Assembly: GCA_028456385.1 (NCBI GenBank) | Contig: JALNQF010000495.1 | Span: forward strand, 1 to 26,194 | Reading direction: 5' to 3' | DNA from: Ophiosphaerella korrae | Taxonomy: Eukaryota; Ascomycota; Dothideomycetes; Pleosporales; Phaeosphaeriaceae | DNA: 26,194 bases | Notes under the pieces: model-generated | What the model was told of the DNA's origin: nothing | Database searches by the model: none | The model's input: the letters and a program-made list of their open reading frames with translations, nothing else | Shown: one piece after another, positions 18,960-26,194 of the stretch | Layout of the letters: every line of letters begins with the position of its first letter | Numbering within the stretch: position 1 is the first letter of the stretch | Position numbers and translations under genes: made by a program

Positions 18960-21900
18960 AAAAGAACTAATTACTTAACAACTAGAAATAAGCGCGACAA
19001 AGAAACTACTAAAGATACTTATACTTAAGAAGTTTAATAGAATAAAAGAGAAACTAAGACCTTTTATAGCTTTAGTACAACTCTAGATAGATATATAAGT
19101 ACTATACTTTAATATAGAAGAAAAGAAGGTAATATATATTAGGTTGCACCTTAAAGAAGACGTAATAAGATAGTATAAACCTTACTAGATAGATTATATA
19201 ATATATTTTCTAATAACCTAGAAAGATAAAACTAGAGCTATTTTTAGAAGTTACAAATACTTTACTAAACAAATAAGAGTAGTATTTAGGGATATAGATA
19301 TTACCTAATAAGCTAAAGAGTAACTAGAAAAGCTTATACAAAATTAGAGTATTCTTAAGTATATATTATAGTTTAAATAACTATTATAGAATATAGAATA
19401 GAATAAGTTAGCTTTAATATTATAATTTAAATAAGGACTAAACTTAAAAATCTAATATAAGATAATTTATATAGAGAAACTAAGGACACTAGAAGTCTTA
19501 AAGTAATAGGTAATATAAATTAATAATAATCTTTAAGAATAGAAGAAGAACAAATATAGAAGTTATACCTAGAACTATAATAAAAAAGACCTTATAGTTC
19601 TTAACGCTAATAAAAACAAGAATAAGAAGAAAAATAAAAACTTTACGTACTTTAACTATAGTAAGAAAGGCTACTACGTAAAAGACTACTAATTATAAAA
19701 GAAGAAAGGTATAGTATACTATAAATATAAGAAACCTAGATACTTTATAAGAGATTATAAAAGCAAAGACTTAAAGAAAGAAACTTAGTTAAAAATAATA
19801 AAGAAAAAGAAAGAAGTACTATAAGTATAGGCTAAACCTTAGGAGAAGGTAGCTAAAAGTAAAGAAGTATAATATATAATACTCTATTAGACCTTTTATT
19901 ATAATAATAACTACTATATATACTTTTCTAGTAAATAAAGAGTAGTATAGTTCTTATAGAAATAGAGATAGAAAGTAGCTATAATAAAAGAAAGAATAAA
20001 AGCTTAGCTAGAAGAGATAGCCTAAGTAATAGACCTAATAGTAGAAGATCTAAAAGAGGAAGAGCCCCTAGTACTATTAATCTAGGCTAAAGGACTAGTA
20101 CTAGATAAAGAGACTACTACAACTACCTCTAAAGGAATATAAGAAAGTAAGAGATAAGTTAGTATAAGAGATATAGAATATACCTAGCTAATAATATATA
20201 GCTATAATAGCTATACAATAATAGATATAAAGGAATAAAATAAAGAATAGAGATTTGTTTAAATATACTTAATAGTTATAAGTATAGAGGAAGCGTATAA
20301 AGACTAAAAAGAATATAATCCTAAAGAAATAAAGTTTATACTATTTTAAGAATAGATAAAATAATATATAGTTATAGTAAGAGGAATACTTATATAGAGA
20401 GAATAGTAGCACCTTATAAGAAAAATATAATAGATTAATAAAGCTTATATACTACAAGTACTAGTAGTATACTATATCTTAATAATAAATATACTTAGTA
20501 AAGATAAGTACTAGGAAGAAGATAATAAAATAATAGACCTAAAGTATCTAGTATATTTTAAAGTATTATAGATATTATACCTAGATAAGAATTATATTAT
20601 ATATAGAAACTCTAAAGTAAATAATAATATATAGCTTATAAGAAGAAGAGGCTATAACTATATAAGAGTAATTCTAGTAGAAAATATCTAAGGATAAGAA
20701 ATAATCCTAGAAGATAGATAAGTAGTAGTAAGGCCTAGACCTAAGTTAATAAAGAAATACGTCTAAGGAGGACTATAGTACAAATATATAAATAATAAAT
20801 ATCTAAAATACAAAGAATATAAACTTAAAGTAAGACTATAGCTCTAAAAAGATAGATAATTTATAAAGTTACCTAAGTAAGAAAAGCTAAAAAGTATAAG
20901 AGGCCTATATATTACAAAAATAAGTATATACTAAGAGAAGAAAGTATAATTAATAATTAATAGTAGAGCTATAAGAAACTTTATATTAAATAAGTTTATA
21001 GAAATATATAGAATAAAATATATAATAAAGAAGTACTCTTAATAACTAAGTATAATTAAAGGAAAACTATTCTAAGAACCTATTAGGTTTAAAATAGCTC
21101 TCTCTATATTAGAACTAGAAGAGATAATAATTAAGAACATAGTTATAGATATAACAACAATTAATAATAAATAAGATATAATATTAGGTATACTATAGTT
21201 ATAGATAACTAACCTATATATTAATTAAAGAATAGGAAAAATTAGTTATAATAGAATAGATATATTAAAAGCTAATATAAGAACTTATAAAAGAGAATTC
21301 CCTAAAGAATATAAGAAATAGGGAAAATAGCTTATAAAACTAGAAGATTACTTTCTAGAATATTAACTATAAGACTTAGTAATAGAACTAGAAAAAGGTA
21401 AAGATATAAGATAAAGCCTAGTCTACTAAAAAATAGAAGAAGAATCTAAAATTAAATAAGAATTTATCTAAAATATAATAAAAAAAGGATAGATAAGAGA
21501 GTCTAAATCTTTAGTAGTATATAAACTTATATTTATAGACAAGAAAAGAACAAGTAATAAAAGACTCTACGTAGATTTTAAGAAAACTAACATAATTATA
21601 AATAAGAACTAATACCTACTACTATAAATAAACGTAATATAAGATAAACTATAAAGAGTAAGAATCTTTACAAAGCTAGATATCTAGAATACTTACTACT
21701 AAATTAGAATTAAAGAAGGCGATAAATAGAAAATAGTATTTAGAATATAGTATAAACTATACAAATACTTAGTTATACTATTTAGATTAATAAACGTACT
21801 AGTAGTATTCTAAGAAAGGATTAATATAGTACTAAGAGAGTACTTAGATATATTTATATTTATATACCTAGACAATATCCTTATATTCTTAGAAATAGAA

Positions 21901-24168
21901 GAAGAATATATACAATACGTATATAAGGTACTAGAAAAACTAGTAGAAAATAAACTATTTCTTAAAATAAAAAAATGCGAGTTCTATATAAAAGAAATAG
22001 ACTTCCTTAGATTTATTATTTAACTAGGAAAAATTAAGATTAACTTAGAAAAGATTAGATTAATTAATAAATAGCTAACGCTAAAGAACTTAAAAGAAGT
22101 ATAATAATTTTATAGGCTAGCTAACTTTTATAGAAAATTAATAGTAAGATAGTCTAAAGATATAGAACTAATAATAAGACTTATAAAGAAAGATATACTA
22201 TTTAAGTAGATAAAAGAATATAATAAGGTATTTAATAAAATTAAGAAGAAATTTATAGAAAACCTAGTTATTAGAATATATAATCTAGACCTACTAGTAA
22301 TAGTAAAAATAGACGTATCTAACTTAGTCTATAGAATAGCACTAATACAAGAAGATCTTAAGACTAAAAAAGAATACTTAGTTAAATACTTCTCTAAGAA
22401 AATAAAAATAGTAGAACTTAATTACCTAATTTATAATAAAGAAATACTAGTAATCTATAAAGTATTTAAATAATAGAGAGTATACTTATAAAGAGTAAAA
22501 TATTAGATTAAGGTCTATATAGACTATAAGAACTTTATAGAATTTATAATAAATAAAGAATTATTATAACGCTATATAAGATAGTAGGAGTTTCTATTAA
22601 TATTTAATATAAAAATTATATATATAAAAGAGAAAGACAATTAGTTTATAGACGCTTTTAGTAGAAGACTAGACTTATAAAAAGAAGTAAGTACTACTAG
22701 TATAGTTCTAGTTAAGAACAAAGAAGGATATTTAGTCCTAAAAATACCTAAAATAGCTACTATACTTAAAAGAATAAGTAGTAAACTAAATAAATAGATT
22801 TAGAAAATAATATAAGAAGTATCTAAAGAGATAAAGAAACTAGAAATCTAAGAAAGATTTATATAAGCCTATAGAAGAATATATATTCTAAAGAAAATTT
22901 AAAGAGAATTTATAAGATAATTCTATAAACTACTAGTATATAGTTACTAAGGTATTAAGAAAATATTAGATAGACTATTACGAGACTACTATATTCTAAA
23001 AGCAAGATAATTAGTTATAGAAGTACTATAAGACTATATAGAATATTATAAGAATAAATATAGTAGATATATACTATATAGAATACTATAACTAATAGAA
23101 GTACTAAAATAACTATAGGGAGTTATTACAATAGACTTTATTACAAAGTTACCTAAGTCTAAAGACCTAATATTAAGAGTTAAGTATAATAGAATCTTAA
23201 TAATAGTAAATAAACTAATAAAGTATACGTACTTCTAACTATATAAAGAGAAAAGCGAGATAGAAGTTACTATATACTAAGTTCTAGGAACTATAATTAG
23301 TTAATATAAACTACTAGACAAAATTATTATAAATAGAAATATATAATTTATATTAAAACTATAGAGAACGATAATAGTATAATTAGGAATATAGTACGTA
23401 ATATCTATAGTATATTATCTATAAATAGATAGATAGTTAGAACAAATAAATTAAATAGTAGAATAATAATTAAGATACTACCTTAACTATAACTAGAATA
23501 ATTAGGTATAGCTACTACTTATAGTATAGTTAGCATATAATAGTATAAAGAATATAGTAATAAGAGTATTACTCTTCTTTGTAAACTATAGATTCGAATC
23601 TAATATATACTAAATACTAAGAAACTAGATATCTTAGTCTCTAAGAGGAGAAAACTTCGCTAATAAACTTAAAGATATACATAATTAACTAAGATAAAAT
23701 ATAGAATTCTTATATAATTATATAGCTAAGTACTATAATAAAAAGTATAAAGAAAGACCTAAATTTAGAGAGAGAGAAAAAGTATAGTTAGTATAGAAAA
23801 ATATTAAGAGTAAACAACTAAGTTTAAAATTAGACTACGTTAAGATAAAACTATATAAAATTAAGAAAGAAATTACACTAGTTATATTTAAATTAAAGCT
23901 ACTAAATAAGATAAAGATATACCTAATATTCTACGTAGCTCTACTAGAATAAGTACTACAAGAAGTAGAACTACTAGTATATAAAGTAGACACGTATAGA
24001 GAACAAGAAGAATAAAAAGTTAAAGAAATCCTAGTATACTAATTCTATAATAGAAGAAACTACTACCTAGTAGAATAGATAGGTATAGACAAAAAGGGAC
24101 AACTATAAGAGAAAATATAGGAACTAAAGGATAATCTTAATTACTTTAAGAAACTAGAAGACTTCTAA
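18960..24168 (+). pseudogene. Gag-Pol polyprotein of the chromodomain Gypsy element, RIP-degraded
   Basis: Encoded the structural and replication proteins of the element. One frame holds everything from at least 19027 to the stop at 24166-24168. Gag: KKFNRIKEKLRPF onward from 19027, with two CCHC knuckles at 19648-19689 and 19717-19758. Protease: motif INSRAIRNFI from 20956 (family DSGA-type). Reverse transcriptase: ~21480-22060, with FTKLDI, RIKEGDK and YLDN at 21865-21876 (family YLDD). RNase H: ~22290-22480. Integrase: zinc-binding region ~22900-23060 and core ~23110-23560 with IDFITKLPKSKD. Chromodomain: ~24012-24168 (KVKEIL, NYYLVE). Stops are abundant, often at former Trp or Gln codons, and all eight knuckle ligands are Tyr. 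No net indel is seen. It cannot make protein; the start codon is not identifiable because ATG tends to become ATA. Confidence 0.92.
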
Positions 24169-24834
24169 AGTTAAAACCCTCTAGAACGCCTAGTAGTAAA
24201 CTAAGAGAACTAATATTACTACTATAGGATAGAGAGATAATAGGATTATCTAATATAGGATCTACTATAGTAATACTAAACGCCTTATCTAAGTCTAGCT
24301 TAGCTTCTAGAGCTACTAACTATTTAGCTAATTTCCTATTATTTAACGCCTTTATCTTACAAAGATAAAAGAGATAAGCTTAATTTTCTACTAGCTTACT
24401 TTATATAAGCTCCTAGATCTACTTATATTTAGCTTTAGCTTCTATAATTTAAGACAGTAATTTCTCTTAAGTCTAGTTAATAGCTCTCTCTATTATTATT
24501 AAGCTTAGACGTAAGAATAAGTATAACAAACGTATACTTAGAAAGAGAGATACTAGATATATTATAAGAACTACGTATATTTATACAAATATATACCTTA
24601 TAAGCCTTACTATTGTTTATAGAAACAATATAAAGAAGAGACTTAGAGTTTAATTTAGGAGAAGTATAATAAGAATAAGAAAATATCTTAACACTATTAC
24701 GTAATATATAGTTAGTAAGAAAGTAGTAATAACGTATAGATAAAATAACTATAGAGAGTAATAAAAAACTACAAATTAATAAAGAAAGTAAGTTAATAAC
24801 CTTAGCTCTAGGATAGATAAACAAGGACCTATTT
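24169..24834. other. 3' untranslated region of the chromodomain Gypsy element
   Basis: Between the pol stop and the polypurine tract. A 115-codon open frame on the minus strand (24477-24824) lies here, but its Ser/Ile/Leu/Tyr-only composition is what any TpA-rich sequence gives. No domain is seen. Confidence 0.6.
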
Positions 24835-24845
24835 AAAGGAAGAGA
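24835..24845 (+). other. Polypurine tract of the Gypsy element
   Basis: AAAGGAAGAGA immediately upstream of the 3' LTR. It is the expected primer site for plus-strand DNA synthesis and confirms the plus-strand orientation. Confidence 0.75.
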
Positions 24846-24848
24846 TAG

Positions 24849-25278
24849 TATTATAGTAGTAATAAGAGAGCTATAGATAGAACTAATTAGTCCTATAATA
24901 ATTAACTTAGACTTATATAACCCTAAAGAACACGAACTTATTTAGGAGGCTATATATAATTAGGATATATAGGATAATCTATAATCTATAGACTCTTAGT
25001 ATTAATAGATTATAGATTAAAGTAATCTATAATCTATTAGTCTTAGTAACTATAGATTAATAGATTATAACAAGTATATAGTTAATATAATACGTATTAT
25101 TAGAATAGTATTAGTAATTTAATCCTTTAACTATAGAACGCTAATACAAGATAGTTACAAAATATCTTCTATTATATATAGTTATTATAGATCCTTGTAC
25201 AAGCTTTTAATATTACCTTGTAATCTACTAACCCTTTTAAGATAAGTACCTATAGTTAACAATAGGTAGCCTATTATA
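24849..25278 (+). repeat. 3' LTR of the chromodomain Gypsy element
   Basis: Collinear with the 5' LTR at offset 6595. The 14-bp inverted repeat is kept exactly (24975-24988 and 25006-25019). Confidence 0.92.
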
Positions 25279-25283
25279 TAATA

Positions 25284-26104
25284 AATAGAGGCTTTAATTT
25301 TATAACTATTATACTAAACTACTTTCTTTATTAATTAGTATTTTTAAAATCTCTAAAGTAAGTACAATATACTAATAAATATTAAGATCCTTATTACTTA
25401 ACTTCTTAAAAGTAGATTTAATCTAACCTAGTAGTAGAATATAGCCTCTTAAAGGAAATTATATTTAAGAAGCTAGAAGTAATAGTCGAAGATACTATTA
25501 TCTTTCTTTAAACTCTCTAAGAGTATATAGCTAAATTAGAAATTAATATAGAAGAGTAGATTACGTTTTATACTAATATTCTCCTCTTAGTAATAGGTAG
25601 CTTCTAGCCTAGTACTCTTAGAAATATTTACTATAGAGATATTCTACTCTCTATAATATAAGATCTAGTAGATCCTAAGAGGCTAAAGTATATATTAACT
25701 ATTATAATCCTAAAGAGTAAGCTTAAGAATTTACTTCGTACTAAGAGTAAATAGTTAGTTAAAATATTTCTACTTAGGATTAAGGCTTACTTAATTTAGT
25801 CTAGTTTTAAGTTTTTTACTTTCTTTATACTATTTCTACTTATATACCTTAGTTGTTTTATTATTATATACGCTATAAAAGATAATATATTTAAGGCTAG
25901 TTATATAAATATAGATAAGTTCTTAAATATACTAGTACTTAGTAATATCGACTATATTAAGTTACTATAGAAAGAGAAGAAACTAAATAACTTTATTTTC
26001 TAGCTTTTATATTAAAGATTTAATAAGATATAGTATAAAGTATATATTATAGCTAGCTTTTAAAAAGTACTCTATCTCTTATATCTCTTATTTTTATACT
26101 AATA
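25284..26104. other. AT-rich, RIP-like sequence, unassigned
   Basis: The plus strand from about 25610 gives a long stretch with few stops (for example PKRLKYILTIIILKSKL and FKFFTFFILFLLIYL), which may be a mutated coding remnant, but the biased composition alone produces such strings. No family recognised. Confidence 0.3.
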
Positions 26105-26194
26105 TTAGTAAGTTTATAACTTACTAATATTATAAACTTACTAATATTATAAACTTACTAATATTATAAACTTACTAATATTATAAACTTACTA
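26105..26194. repeat. 17-bp tandem repeat with an inverted leading copy
   Basis: CTTACTAATATTATAAA is repeated from 26120 in four complete identical copies plus 7 bases, and runs off the window. Just before it, TTAGTAAGTTTATAA (26105-26119) is an inverted copy, so the start can fold back on the array. Confidence 0.9.

Larger units (their letters stand above)
18254..25278 (+). mobile_element. Full-length chromodomain Gypsy retrotransposon, RIP-inactivated
   Basis: A complete LTR retrotransposon of 7025 bp: 430-bp LTRs at 18254-18683 and 24849-25278, a gag-pol relic between them, and a polypurine tract (AAAGGAAGAGA, 24835-24845) just before the 3' LTR. Identical 5-bp target duplications TAATA lie at 18249-18253 and 25279-25283. 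The LTRs align at a constant offset of 6595 with no indel; by eye they differ at about 22 sites, of which about 19 are transitions. The LTR ends read TA...TA where LTRs normally have TG...CA, exactly the change RIP would make. The order PR-RT-RNaseH-IN-chromodomain makes it a chromovirus. The primer-binding site could not be assigned. Confidence 0.93.

Noticed and set aside
23588..23604. tRNA T-arm-like string gattcgaatct
   Set aside because: It lies inside the Gypsy integrase frame, and no cloverleaf can be drawn around it.
24477..24824. 115-codon open frame on the minus strand inside the Gypsy element
   Set aside because: Composition is almost only Ser, Ile, Leu, Tyr and Asn, as any TpA-rich RIP sequence gives; it is antisense to the element and has no domain.
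26120..26194. CRISPR-like array
   Set aside because: Units are contiguous 17-bp tandem copies without spacers, in fungal-type DNA.

Overview
The window looks like filamentous ascomycete DNA (Pezizomycotina, perhaps Dothideomycetes). Three things point there: short introns of 45-74 nt with CTAAC/CTAAT-like branch sites, a HET-NACHT-WD40 gene of the fungal incompatibility/NLR type, and two long AT-rich blocks whose transposons carry the mark of repeat-induced point mutation (RIP). That mark is C-to-T and G-to-A changes, depletion of CpA/TpG, excess TpA, and stop codons in otherwise collinear reading frames. The species assignment is inference.

Layout. (1) 1-~6.0 kb: RIP-degraded, nested transposons on the minus strand. 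A Ty3/Gypsy element carries gag, protease, reverse transcriptase and integrase, and a pogo/Fot1-type DNA transposon sits near its 5' end. A less mutated copy of the LTR lies at 6759-6835. (2) ~6.1-10.5 kb: normal-composition sequence with no convincing intact gene; it holds a few relics and a fold-back repeat. (3) 10665-12841: one intact six-exon gene for an MFS sugar transporter of 632 residues. This is the only gene in the window I would call functional. (4) ~13.3-16.8 kb: a decayed coding relic on the plus strand, a fold-back repeat, and a minus-strand HET-NACHT-WD40 (NLR/STAND) gene with stop codons and no clear 5' end. (5) 16891-16938: a GGGGGTC/GACCCCC hairpin running into a 32-C homopolymer, exactly at the edge of the next AT-rich block. 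(6) 16939-26194: a second RIP block. It contains a 655-bp TRIM-like element (171-bp terminal repeats, target duplication ATAAA), a full-length 7025-bp chromodomain Gypsy element (430-bp LTRs, target duplication TAATA), unassigned AT-rich sequence, and a 17-bp tandem repeat running off the end.

Together this is a two-compartment layout: a gene island about 10 kb long between silenced transposon blocks. The transporter shows no RIP damage. The NLR relic shows light damage, with at least one stop of CAG-to-TAG type, and the transposons are saturated. The most informative observations are structural: both LTR-type elements still show exact target duplications although their TG...CA ends are now TA...TA; all twelve zinc ligands in three Gag zinc knuckles have become tyrosine; and the right Gypsy frame stays collinear for about 5.1 kb despite many stops. 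No tRNA, rRNA or CRISPR was seen.
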